NCBI GenBank assembly: GCA_005281725.1
Contig: SSBO01000009.1
Span: 12,461,606 to 12,525,605, forward strand
Direction: 5' to 3'
Source: Wuchereria bancrofti
Taxonomy: Eukaryota; Nematoda; Chromadorea; Rhabditida; Onchocercidae
Length of the DNA: 64,000 bases
Translations under genes and position numbers: made by a program
The notes under the pieces: generated by a model
What the model was told of the DNA's origin: nothing
The model's database searches: none
What the model saw: the letters and a program-made list of their open reading frames with translations, nothing else
Part shown: piece by piece, positions 50,801 to 62,215 of the stretch
How the letters are laid out: each line of letters begins with the position of its first letter
Position numbering within the stretch: the first letter of the stretch is position 1

Positions 50801-53800
50801 TGCGAAATGTATAAAATTCATGACATTGTGCGTAAAACATACATACATTCAGACAGACATACGTTAATTAATTAGTTGATTAATTTAAAGTTTTTATGAA
50901 ACAGTTGTTATCCAAATGTCATAATGTTAAATAGTTTTGATGAAATCGACAAAATCATTATAATTGATCTTGAATTGCTTCATTGTTAAATAAGTGGATA
51001 ATTAAACTGATGACAACAAGCAGTAAGCTTTGTTGTCGTCGTTAAGTTAAATCTTAGAAAAAAAAAAAAAGAAGCGAGTTCTGCAAAGAAATTTAAAAAT
51101 GAAATAATGAGAAAGAGAAAGGGAAAATAGGAGAAAGAAGAAGCAAAAGCATTTTGTTTAAGCAATTTGAAGGAATGCTATGATGATTGCTTGAGAATAC
51201 ATTTCACATCAGTCCTGATTTTAGTTAGCTACAAAGTCCATTGGAGCAATGGTGCAAGCACAGAAACATGTAAACAGAATCAAAGTAACAAACAGGCGTT
51301 ATTTATTTTAAGTGCATTCACTTAGTTTCATTATTCGATTTTATCTATAGCTTTCAATATATATCTCTTAAATAAATCCGATTCAAATACGATCATTATA
51401 AGGTTGAGTTGACAAGAAGAGAATGATGAATGAATTGGCAAAGGATAAAAAAAAAAAAAAAACGAATGGTTAAGATTTATTTCCGGAAGCAACAAGCAAT
51501 GATAAATTGGATAAAAATTATACGGTTTACTTGGACAATGGATAAATTCAATGAAATACAATTGTAATTTTTTGAAAAATTCAAATATGATCGTACCTAT
51601 CATAAAATAAGCATTAACATTAGAAATAACAGAAATTTGATATGACATATACAACATATTATTTTCAGTTGAAATATAATCAGTATATCTAAAGTATTTA
51701 CCAGTTTATATTAAAAATGTTGTAACGGGGTAAGAAAAATAAAAAAAAAAAGGAAGAAAATAAAATGATGAATTTAAATGAGGACAACTATTTGAAAATA
51801 GAATGGATCGAAAAGTTGTTGTGATGTTAGTTAATGGGCATGAATATTTGATGAATGAAACACTTAATTTGGTGGAACGAGTGACGAGATCACGAAGCAG
51901 AACAGGTAAATCATGGATGATTCATTCAATCAAGAAAAGAAAGGTAAAGCGTAGAAAATGGATAAGAAGTGATAACTTAAATTTGATTTATTGTTGGTTT
52001 TTTTTTCCAATTCATAAAGAAAAAAAAAGAAGTTTTGAAGAATGCTTGTTTGCCTTTTTTTTTCCTGTGTTTTCATTTTTCCTTTCTCTTTTTCAGTGTA
52101 AAAATTAAATTTAAATTACATTAAAATCAGAAAATTTCACCGATATTAATTGAAATAAGTTTTATGATACTGATGAGCAGCCATTTTATGGAATGTTTTA
52201 TAAATGATGAAGTGAGATCAATACTGTTGCCTATACATCTAAAAAAAATCTCGTTTTTTTTTTTGTCCGATTTGCAAATCGTAAAAAATAAAGACAAGAA
52301 TCAGAGCGAACAAATAAATGAGCCACTAAGTGACTTCATTGATGCATAAATCCATGGAAGAAATCAACAAATTTTAAGATTGAGGAAGTAAAAATAAAAA
52401 GAAAACTATAGTTAGATGAAAATTTGCACAGGAGAAATTAAAATAACAATTGGAATGTCATGTTAATTTTTCATCATACAAAATTGGAAAGATATTGTTG
52501 ATAAACAGTGAAAAAAAAAAAAAAAGGATGTAAATGGAATAAATTATATCACTTATCATAATTCAAAGATTTCTTCTATCATTCATTTTCTTATCTATTT
52601 TAATATATTAAATTAAATAGAATTTACTTGTTAATTGTTTACAATAATCAATTTATCTTTATCTGAATACGATATATATTTGATATTTATTTAAGTATGA
52701 TAATGATCGGTTAGAAAATGTGAAATTGCTTGCATCCATTATAATTCTAGCATATAGTAGCATCGATTTCATGAGGAGGTGGTTATATCATCGAACCTGA
52801 GCTCAAAAAGCTTGCTTATATCCTTCGTATACTCACTATTTGATATTTCACACTCCTGTTTGCTTCCTTCCTTTCTTCTCTCCATCTTTGCTCTTTCATA
52901 AAAAAGCCTTTTCCTTTCATTTTACCATATAGATATTTTAAATAAATAAATAAAACTAAATAAGTAAATAAATAAATACATGAGGAAGAAAAAAAGAAGA
53001 TAACAAATGTACAATGCATAATTCTAATAAGATAGACGAAAAAAAGATATATATATGGTTATTTATATATAAATTTCATTCTTCTTCTTTTAGAAAGTGT
53101 AAATATTTCTTAAATAAATAAACAAACAAATAAAGCCATTTATAGAAATTATATAATTTATATCTAATTCATTTCGTTTTTTTATCCTTATATATCGAAG
53201 CATATAAGGCATTTGTAAAGATAAATATAAATATATGAATAAAAATAAATATATATATGTATATAAACAATAGCAATAATGATAGTAATGATGATTTATT
53301 TATTTGCTTACTTATATATTTAGCAAATATATTCATTAAAAAGAATAGAAATACCAGTAAATAAATATACTTGTATAAAATATGCTACTGTTATAGTTTC
53401 TATAGATTTGAAGAAGGCATAAATATAGTAAATAATTGATATGCATATATAATTCTTGCTTAGTAATAACAATTCATTTATGCGCTCCCAAGCATATTTG
53501 TATTCGTATGAATAAGTCGAAGTAGGGTGAAGAAGGAGAGCGGTATAAATTGTTGCTTGCAAAATTTCCTTTACGCTTTTCTGTTTTCTTCTCTTCTTCC
53601 TCCTCCTTCATCTTTTCTCTTGATGCAAATGAAAAGGATCATATGCCGGAGACAGCTTTTCCTTTTCGTTCGTCAATTTCATCCTTGGGAAGAGTTATTT
53701 CAGACATATATTGGCATCCATTTGCGCTTGTTTGTGCATAAATAAATAAAAAAAAAAAAAAAAAAGAAAAAAGTATATACATATATGGATATAAATAAAT

Positions 53801-56800
53801 ATATATATATATAGGTAATGTCTATATGTTATGATTGAAATTTAAAGTCAAAGATTTCTGCACTTATCCGTTCTAATACTTATTGCTTTCCTTAAATAAT
53901 CTTTTCCCATAAATTCATCAATTTACAAATTCCGCAGTACATGTTTTCATCTTTTTCATCCTGTAATCAGTAGACTGTTAGCGTTACCAACAAGTTTTAC
54001 TAATTCTTATCTGTATGCTATAAAATTTCATTTTTGCATTCCTGCTTCTATATTATGTTTTAATCGGAAGAAAAATACAATAGAATTATTGGAAAAATTT
54101 TCGAAAATAACGTACAAATTAAATAAGTTAAAAATTATCAAAGTGATACGGAAGTAAAAGTTACGTAATTTGAGGCAAAATAATCTATATAATTATGAAA
54201 ATTCAATCATGATTTAAAAAAGAAAGAAATGGAACTTAGGTTTGATGTGTCAAATATAGTTGACACTAGGGAAGTCAGTGTGGACAACACAGTCATTACA
54301 TAGAAAGGTATGATTCCTCGAATAAATTCTAGAAATTGCTAGATGATGGAAATTTGCTATCAGTGCAAAATAGGTATGAATAGTCAAGCTAATTATTAAT
54401 TGCAAATTAAATAAAGACATCAGGTCAGTGAATCAGAACCAGCTATATAAGCTCAAAGGAGTAATAAAACTTTTTTGCTTCCACTTAGCAATTAACAGAA
54501 GTAAACAATATGGTCAACAAATAAATAAACAGGCAATACAAGTTTATCACAAAGCAACAAAAATATCAGCGCAACCATGTTAAAAAGAAAGAAAGGAAAA
54601 AAAAAAAAAACCTCTCAATATGACAGAAGGAACTGTGTCATATAAATAAAATATTTCTACCAAAGCAAACATGAATTAGCTATGTGAAGCAGTGATTTAT
54701 GATGACGAAAATATGATGTAATTGAAAATGAAAAAATTCTTGCAAAAAAATGAAAATAAATGGAAAAATTAATTGCAATCGAAAATTTTGCAAATTTGTA
54801 AACAAACCCAATTTGAATTTAACGAAAAAAATGGAGAAAAAAAGAAACTATTTTCTTCAATCTTAAATAAAACACAGCAAAAATAAATAAATAAAATAAA
54901 AAATAAAAAAAAAAAACGATGTTGTTTAGAGTAGGATAATTTTGTCATCCCAATAATGCGGAAATGATGAATGTTGTTGCTGTTCACTCAGTATAAAAAT
55001 ATTTTATTATACACTTGAATGAATACAACAAATTTTTATTTTCTAAAGTGTTGTAATTTCATTTCTTATAAAACATTTGACATAGCCAATGATAGTAGGT
55101 ATATTATTATCATAATGTGGAAGAAGTAGCAATGATTGTAGTATGGTTGAAGTATTTTTGAGAAGAAGAATCTACGAAAAATAGATAAGATTATTGGCAC
55201 ATTATTGGATAGCAAGAACTAGGCAGTTTCATTCATCTCTTCAATAGATATATTTTCCTATACCATTCAGTTAAATAAACAAAACGAACGATTCGAAAGC
55301 CATAAATATATATTATTAGATGGCATTTTTCATCAATATTCAATTATAGCTAAGTGATAAAGTAAAAAATTCAGTGAAAATAATTTTTTCTATCCATTTA
55401 TTTTTTTTACCCTAGCATTTTTTTAATATCAATAGTTGCTAAATTTTGTTTTTTTTTTCAATTAATAATTTTTTTAAAAAATATTTTTTTTGCAAAAATT
55501 AATAGTTAGCTATTAATGACTAATCACATCTTAAAATAAAATGGAATTTCGATTAATATTTATATATCAGTTTACGTCATCAACTAATACCATGCAAAAT
55601 ATACAAAGATCTATGATAGATCATCCTTCCTTCCTTCCCTTCATGCGGTAATGAATAAAAGCANCAAAAATTAATAGTTAGCTATTAATGACTAATCACA
55701 TCTTAAAATAAAATGGAATTTCGATTAATATTTATATATCAGTTTACGTCATCAACTAATACCATGCAAAATATACAAAGATCTATGATAGATCATCCTT
55801 CCTTCCTTCCCTTCATGCGGTAATGAATAAAAGCAAGAGAAAAAAAAATTATATTCAATAATTATAAAACAAATATGCCAACATAAATTAAATTGCTACA
55901 TTTCAGGTTACTGAATAAAAAAAAGTATTTATGGTCATTGATACAAATGACATTTCTGATCACAATTGATAATATACTACTACTACTACTACTACTACTG
56001 CTACTAACAATAATAGTTATAAAAGTGACAGCAACGATGGTAATTATAGTAATTATGATAGTAGTAATAATAACAGTAATAATAAATAATAATAATATTA
56101 ATAATAATAGTAAATAATAATAACAATAAATAATAATAAATACTATTAACAATAATAATTAATAAAAATAAGAGGAATGCGTTGTCATCAGTTATTGACC
56201 ATTTAATACATTTGCTTCTAATGTATGTAAACTGCTTCTAATGAATGCAATGGAAATTGATTAAATGTGGACATCAAAGAAGTAATTTTTAAATTTGTGT
56301 CATCAACTGCTTCGAACAGTAGTAGCATAGGCAGCTTATTGATTGCGTTGCAAAAAAAAAAAAAAGCAAACCTCTCTTTTCACTATGAATTTTGCGCAGA
56401 TTAAAAACAAAGAAAAAAAAACAAAGAAAGAAAAAGGAAAGAAGTAAATTAGGGAGAACGGGGGAGGGGAAAAAAAGACAAAAAAAGAGGAGAAAAGTTG
56501 AAATGTTTGAAAATGAAAGGTCAATCGAATTTGACAGCTATGAACAGCAGTAGACGAAGAAATAAACAATGGAATGGTGAAGCTTAATGATGGGTAACGA
56601 TGCTAATTATGATGGAAAAGCTCTTTTGGATGATCGAATATAGCTGTAATATGATATAATGATAACAATCATTGAGACTCACTAATACATTCAGTCTTAC
56701 TGCATAATATTATCACTGATAGACAGATAACAATTGAAAGAGAAGAGCAAATGAAAAAGCATACCTAATAAATCTATCAAATTAGAAAGTGGAAATTCAA

Positions 56801-59800
56801 ATGCAATTATTTTGGTAGTGAATTAAAAAAAAATATTTGATCATGAAGCCTTTTTTTTTTTTTAACTCTTAAAATTATGCAAGAATATATGCTGGAATTC
56901 GGAAACCAGTTTAAGATTGTTTTTCATGATTGCCTAATAATTGATAGGATCATTTATAATTTATAACATAGCTATGACTATAATTAATGATAGCATTATG
57001 ATATATGTTTTATGATTACATTATGCACAAGTGCTATTGAAAAGAACATAACTACTTTGCAGAAAAAAAAAATGATTTTTTTTTGTGAAATTTTTTTTTT
57101 CAGACTATTTAAAAAAAAAACTTAAGTGCTCATAATTCAGCTCTATATTGCTTTGTGGAAAAAGAAAAAAAAAACAGATGATAAAGTGGTAGTCGATAAA
57201 AGTTTTGCTAGTAAACTTATTCTCTAATTTTCTTCTTGATATGATTGTATAGAAATTAAAAATTTAAACATATCAGTAAATCTGAATCTATATGATGATT
57301 AATATAATATAAAATAAAGAATTATCAAAAATATCAATGAAAACAGTGGTAAGTGTGAATAACTATAAAGTTTTGTATTATAAAACAAATAAGTGTGCAT
57401 ACAATTCTGTTTTGAATTGCAATTTCGAGTGATGTCTATGAATTATATATGAAATATAATTCTTTCTTTTCTTTTATTTTAATGATTTTGAAATAAAGCT
57501 TTAAAAAAAGCTATTTAGAAGGAAATAAAATTGAATAACTGTACCAATTTTTGTTTGAATTTTGATATATTTAGATCAACTAAAAAAAAAAAAATAACAA
57601 ACCTTATCCAATCTATTCAACTATTATATGATATTACTTTAATAAACAGAAAGTAAGAAGAAAAAGGAAAGAAGCTAACTTTTAAGAAATTGATTAAATA
57701 GTTTTTATAATAATCTATATTAGAAGTCATATCGAAAAAATGCATCAGAAAGATTGACAGCATAGGAATTTGATGACAAATTATTGGATTTATTGCCAAA
57801 AAGGAAGCTTATTATAATCAAATATTCATTTTAATGATAATTTCATCATTATATATATCACATATAGCTTTTGAAATATTGTCAACAAATCTTTGTCTAT
57901 GAAATTTCAAGCAGCAAATGCTCAAACATATCCTTTTTTTATTGTAAGGCCTAAAACTAACAGTTCCCCATTTATCCTTTATGTTATAAGATTATAGTTC
58001 AGTTAGTGCGACAAATACGCTTGTTTATGGTATACACACATACAATAAGTGGCAAAAATTAATTTTTAATAAAAAAAAAAGTTTTATATATTAAATCAAT
58101 ATACATATATGATTCAAAAATAACAGAAATTTTTCGATTTTTACAAAATTTTTTAATAAATTTTAATAAGTATTATTGTTCATCATTTGCTTGCTAATGT
58201 AAGATAAAATTATCGTACGATATTTTGGAAAAAAAATAAAGAATAATATACAAAATAGAGAGATAATAAAATGAAATGTAAAAGAAATTATTAAATATTA
58301 GAAATGAAAAGGATATAAGTTGCTAATAGCGAAAATTTTTGCAAAATACTATGTAAAGAAAGAAAAGTGTAACGTTTCCATAGTTTCATTTTGTATCATT
58401 AACAGCAATATTTGCTCGCTTCATTCATTACATGCATAAGATCTTAATTACAATATTGGAATTTTAAATAGCTATAGATATATAATTTATAAATTTATCA
58501 TCAAGTTCAAATAAGTTAATCATTTAGAATATTTAATATATTTTAATATGTTAGTTTTAATAAGTTACTATTTTAATATGTTAATTTTTTATATCTTATT
58601 TTAATATGTTGAATATTTAATATGTTACCAAAAGATTAATTTTTTTTATTTTGATTTATTTTCTATTCTTTCCTTTTTTCTCCTTACAATATTATGAACT
58701 TTATTATTAACATATGAAATGCTGTGAATGTTTCGTGAATAAAATAGTTATTAATCTCCCAGTATTTCGAAATTATTCCTTTCAATTCAACTTGTAACAT
58801 GCCATTTAAACCATAATTAGCTACTCATTTCTTTCTTTCTTTCTTTCTCTCTCTCTCTTCCCTTTTTCCTTCCTCCTCTTTTTTTTTTTTTTGGTATTAA
58901 TTTTAAACAAAGTAATTTACAAACCTGTGAATTAAAAAATGGAACAGTCCGTTGCTGATCGCTTATTTCATTGTTTGAAGCAATATCCTTAATAACAGTT
59001 TGCTTTTTCCGTAAAGCTAAGCGACATCGATTTATTTCTCTTAGAGTAGCAGCATAATCATGCTAGAAGTAAAATAACTATATTAGTACAAATAAAAAAC
59101 AAAAGTGAAAGTTTCCATATTCTTATAAATATTCTTAAAAAATAAATAATTTGATTTTTTTTTTTTTTGACCTCAAGAATAAACGGTAAAAGGTCATCTA
59201 AGAAGATGTAAAATTGAAGATTTATATGGTTGTAATAAGAGTAAGATAACATGGACATTTCTGGGATTAATTTTAAATTTGTATTTGAAATTTTGGAGAA
59301 TAAATTTAAAACTGGTTCCAAGAAAAAAAAAAAGTGAAAAATAACATCGAAGCTCAAAATGAAAAAAGCTTATTGCTACACGACATTACTGATGATGACA
59401 AATGAACAAGAGAGAAATGATGAAAAGTGTTACAATTTTGCCAAAAAATGTTTAACTTACTTCCTCATTTAAAGGATTTTGATTTTGTGCAGATATATTT
59501 ATATGGATTTCATGTAAACCAGCTGATTTTAAAAGTAATTCCTTTGGTTTAGTACATTTATTGAACGAATAAGGTGAATCAGAATGGTATATAAAGCCGG
59601 AATTTGATTCAAAATTGCGACTTTTTGATTTTAGCTCGATTGTAGATGATGAAAAAAGTGATGGTAAGAGATGAGTTCGAGTACATCCAGAATGTTTAAA
59701 TGCGGAAATCCGATGACTTTCTTTATTCTGTACGGCATTCTTCAGATTTCGACGAAATAATCCATTAGTAATTGAAGGTGAAAATTTAACTTTTTGACCG

Positions 59801-62197
59801 TATCGTACTTCTTCCAAACAATTTTCACCATTTGCCGGAGAATGTTGTTTCCTGATTTGCCATTGTTCTGCTGTTTTACGACGTGAATCACGAAGTTGTG
59901 TTGGTCCTCGTACAAAAACACAGGAACTAATATCACTAATATCACGTTGTTCGTTATTTTGACTCATCGTGAAAGATTGATCAGTTGAAGTATATTCTTC
60001 ACTAATTGTACGGCATTCTTGACGCACGTATTGTTGTTTATTAAGTTTTCTATTCTCTGTACTTTTTAGTTGCGTTCGTTGAGTTTGACGTGAACAGCGT
60101 ATTGATGAATATGTCCTACGAGCAAGTTCACTCCGAAATGGCACTGATTCATCATACGTCTTGTTGCATATCATAATGTTAAAATAGTTCTCGAAAGTTA
60201 TCCTTATCAGATACTGAAAGCATTATGACCAATCTTATCAAGCAGATAACGACAAGTTCACTACGTTAGTTAGTCCATTTTATGGCGTAATGTAGCTGCA
60301 TAAACAGTGTCCAAACATTAGATGTGAAATGGTATAGGTGTTAATTTCAGGTAATTGTTACTTCTAGTATTAACGTACATAATGTAAAATTGAAAAGTTA
60401 TTTATCCCTCGAATAAAACCATTTGATTTTGCATTATACGGTAGAATTCTCTTTACATTCCGGTTTCCCATTTACATATATTATACAGGAATTCGGAGAA
60501 TCATTCGTCATTTATGTAAACGTTTGCAAAGCATATGAAAAATAATGCCGATGAGAAAGTAACAAAATATGTTGTTACGTACGTTTGCTTTTACATTTCA
60601 AAAATATGTTAAAAGCAAAATACTTTTAGCATATTTGTATGGCAATTAAAAAGGTGTATAAGGCTTTTTAGCTAATTACAGGTGGATAATGATAACTACG
60701 TCTAAACTATATTAGAAGAACTATATAATATAATCCTAATACGTAAACATGAAATCATATAAGCATCTTCTGTTAATGATTAATAAAATTTTACAAAATA
60801 TTCCAATTTTAGCACATTTCAATAATTCCAGATCTACTCTGATAAAATTTCAACGAAGAAATTTTCATTTTCATCTTTTTTCTTTTTTTTTNTTTTTTTT
60901 TGTTATATGAAATTATCAAATAAAATAAGAGAAAACAATTAAAAATTATCAAAATGCAAAAGCTAATTTATGTAAATGCTAATAAAATAAATAAATTAAA
61001 TAATCAAATTTAAAATGATAGTATTCGTTGAAAAAAAAAAAAAAGATAAAACTAATAGTTACATAGAATAATATTTCATCTAAAAGATTATCAATTAATT
61101 ACATCTATTTTTAAATAATACTATTAACGCTTATTTAAACAAATTTGTTGTAAATTAAACCATTCGTTGCGTTATGTGTAACGACGAAAAGAAGGAAGCA
61201 AACAATCAAAATTGACAATAAAAAGAAAGCGATCATTCATTTCGCATTGCATTCATTTTTGATTCTGTACCGTTCCTCGTTTTCCTTTCTTCACCATCCG
61301 TGTTGATCCGTGCTGTTTGGTTCTTCGTTGTCGTATCGGTTCGTATCGGATCTATCATCATTTCTAATGCTCCAAACTGAACCGACGACATTTTCTTTTC
61401 TTCATTGGCGGGATTTGTTATTTTAAATGAAAAATTGTTCATTGTCACATTTGAATGTGTAATGCAAATTTTCATCCTTCCAGTTTTTTTTTTTTTTCCA
61501 TAGTTCACATATTGGCGTAATCATATACGTACGTACGTACGTACGTTAACATACAATTAGAGATATTACAACTTTTTCATTATATTCATCCTTTTGTTTT
61601 GCAAATTTTCTCTCTTCATACATTGTTACATTTAAAAAATGTTTGTAATTTTGACTTCATTTCTTCTTTTAATCCATTCATATTTGAGATTTGAATTCTT
61701 ATATGATTATCGATTCCTTTATTTATTAATTGGTAAATTATACACTTTTAGATTCTTAATTTGATTACTTATAATTAGGTTAAATATTGTGAGACTAATA
61801 GTGATCACCAATGTTGTAAATATTGCGAATTTCAATTTACGGTATGCTCAAACGTGTATTCTCAAACGTCAAACGTTTGGTTAGAAATTATCAAAAGTCC
61901 AAATTAAAATTGTGCATTATTATAGTGATATTTCGGAATGCAAACAGTGCATATTTTATATTTGACTTCACATCAAAATAACATATGGTCAAGTTTGGTA
62001 TGCGTAAGAAAACAAAAACAGGTAGCGTTGAATTTCAGGACGCTTTCACTTAAGTCATAGCAATGACGATAATTTTTATGACATTATCATATTTTAATTT
62101 TCAAGAAATAATAAAAATAATGAAAACTAACTCCTAACGAGTAGCTATAAATGGGTTGACGCTCGTCATCGGATAGTCCATCTTTGAATATTGCCAT
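38164..62197 (-). CDS. RGS-domain regulator of G-protein signalling, RGS12/RGS14/loco-like
   Basis: GTPase-activating regulator of G-alpha subunits. Seventeen exons in consistent phase: 62197-62132, 60213-59461, 59062-58925, 45873-45732, 44755-44598, 44477-44394, 44018-43857, 43463-43338, 42392-42027, 41188-41063, 40923-40840, 40528-40386, 39850-39657, 39519-39341, 39202-38994, 38669-38474, 38295-38164 (TAA), giving 1085 aa. The RGS domain spans about 402-518: DVERILHNESYRKPF, FLEQQFCAENINFYMAVEDY, PVNIDNSTSKSIRDAV and IFHLLKYDCWPRYL follow the nine-helix pattern. Residues about 666-850 (for example LLFAAEIMIPN, HGLSLNAVLRPVLAKYLIDY) look like Raf-type Ras-binding domains, the mark of the R12 group. 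The N-terminal 370 residues and the Ser/Gln-rich C-terminus match nothing I know; no clear PDZ, PTB or GoLoco was seen. The start follows TTTTCAG by five bases, a likely trans-splice site. Exon 9 uses an atypical GTCTCT donor. Confidence 0.82.
39010..39130 (-). repeat. Ser/His/Gln-rich low-complexity coding tract
   Basis: Part of RGS exon 15. CAA/CAG/CAT and TCA codons produce SSSSSHQQHAASLQQQRGHH, a disordered linker after the Ras-binding-like region. It is likely to vary in length among related species. Confidence 0.6.
41829..41856. repeat. 28-base poly(A) run in RGS intron 9
   Basis: Plus-strand A run, that is a T run in the RGS pre-mRNA. It lies far from the next acceptor and has no obvious role. 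Confidence 0.85.
46221..46265 (+). repeat. Purine tract with G-quadruplex potential
   Basis: Almost pure A/G for about 45 bases with runs GGGGG, GG, GGGGG and GGG separated by one or two A. Located in the long RGS intron, on the strand opposite the transcript. Confidence 0.6.
46917..46980 (+). repeat. Second G-rich purine tract
   Basis: GGGAAGGAAAAGGAGG-type sequence running into GGGGG, GGG, GG and GGGG runs. Same strand and intron as the tract 700 bases to the left. Confidence 0.55.
47236..47273. repeat. (AC) microsatellite followed by (ACA) triplets
   Basis: About nine AC dinucleotides (47236-47254) and then five ACA/CAA triplets, continuing into degenerate CTACTACTGCTAC sequence. Confidence 0.9.
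47807..47836. repeat. (CT)15 microsatellite
   Basis: Perfect CT run in the long RGS intron, bordered by further pyrimidine-rich sequence. Confidence 0.95.
55493..55835 (+). repeat. 171-bp direct duplication flanking a single N
   Basis: 55493-55663 and 55665-55835 appear identical, from CAAAAATTAATAG to AATAAAAGCA, separated only by the N at 55664. The perfect identity and the ambiguity base between the copies indicate overlapping contig ends joined without merging. The intron is therefore probably about 172 bases shorter in the real genome. Confidence 0.9.
55975..55998. repeat. (TAC)8 microsatellite and neighbouring trinucleotide-rich tract
   Basis: Perfect TAC repeats, followed to about 56160 by AAT/ATA/GTA-rich sequence. 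The open frames here on both strands are products of the repeat. Confidence 0.9.
60892..60892. other. Ambiguous base (N) in a poly(T) run
   Basis: Single N within a T homopolymer in RGS intron 1. It marks uncertain run length, not a feature. Confidence 0.95.
61233..61508 (-). other. 91-codon open frame in RGS intron 1, possible alternative exon
   Basis: Its inner part (about 61255-61400) is less AT-rich than the rest of the intron and has complex, protein-like wording (SSVQFGALEMMIDPIRTDTT). On the minus strand TCGGTTCAG comes before it and a GATG/GTGAAG donor-like site lies inside it. The main transcript splices cleanly from exon 1 to exon 2 without it. It could be an alternative 5' exon or chance. 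Confidence 0.25.
61527..61546. repeat. (ACGT)5 tetranucleotide repeat
   Basis: Five perfect ACGT units. Each unit and the whole array are palindromic, so the same sequence is read on both strands. Confidence 0.95.
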
Positions 62198-62215
62198 CTT
62201 CTCTGAAAATTGTAA
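62198..62215 (-). promoter_or_regulatory. Candidate trans-splice acceptor of the RGS gene
   Basis: On the minus strand TTTACAATTTTCAG ends at 62203 and the ATG begins five bases later at 62197. A leader this short after a strong acceptor fits spliced-leader addition. Confidence 0.5.

Larger units (their letters stand above)
45874..58924 (-). other. 13-kb intron 3 of the RGS gene
   Basis: Separates exon 3 (ends 58925) from exon 4 (starts 45873), while the other introns are 0.1-1.9 kb. Contents seen: two purine/G-rich tracts, (CA), (CT), (TAC) and AAT-type microsatellites, a 171-bp duplication around an N, and many A/T runs. No convincing coding exon on the minus strand. Intron size and position before the RGS domain would allow an internal promoter for a shorter isoform; that is inference. 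Confidence 0.65.

Noticed and set aside
55862..56152. Ile/Val/Thr/Ser-rich minus-strand frame resembling a membrane protein
   Set aside because: Produced by the TAC/AAT trinucleotide repeats in the RGS intron.
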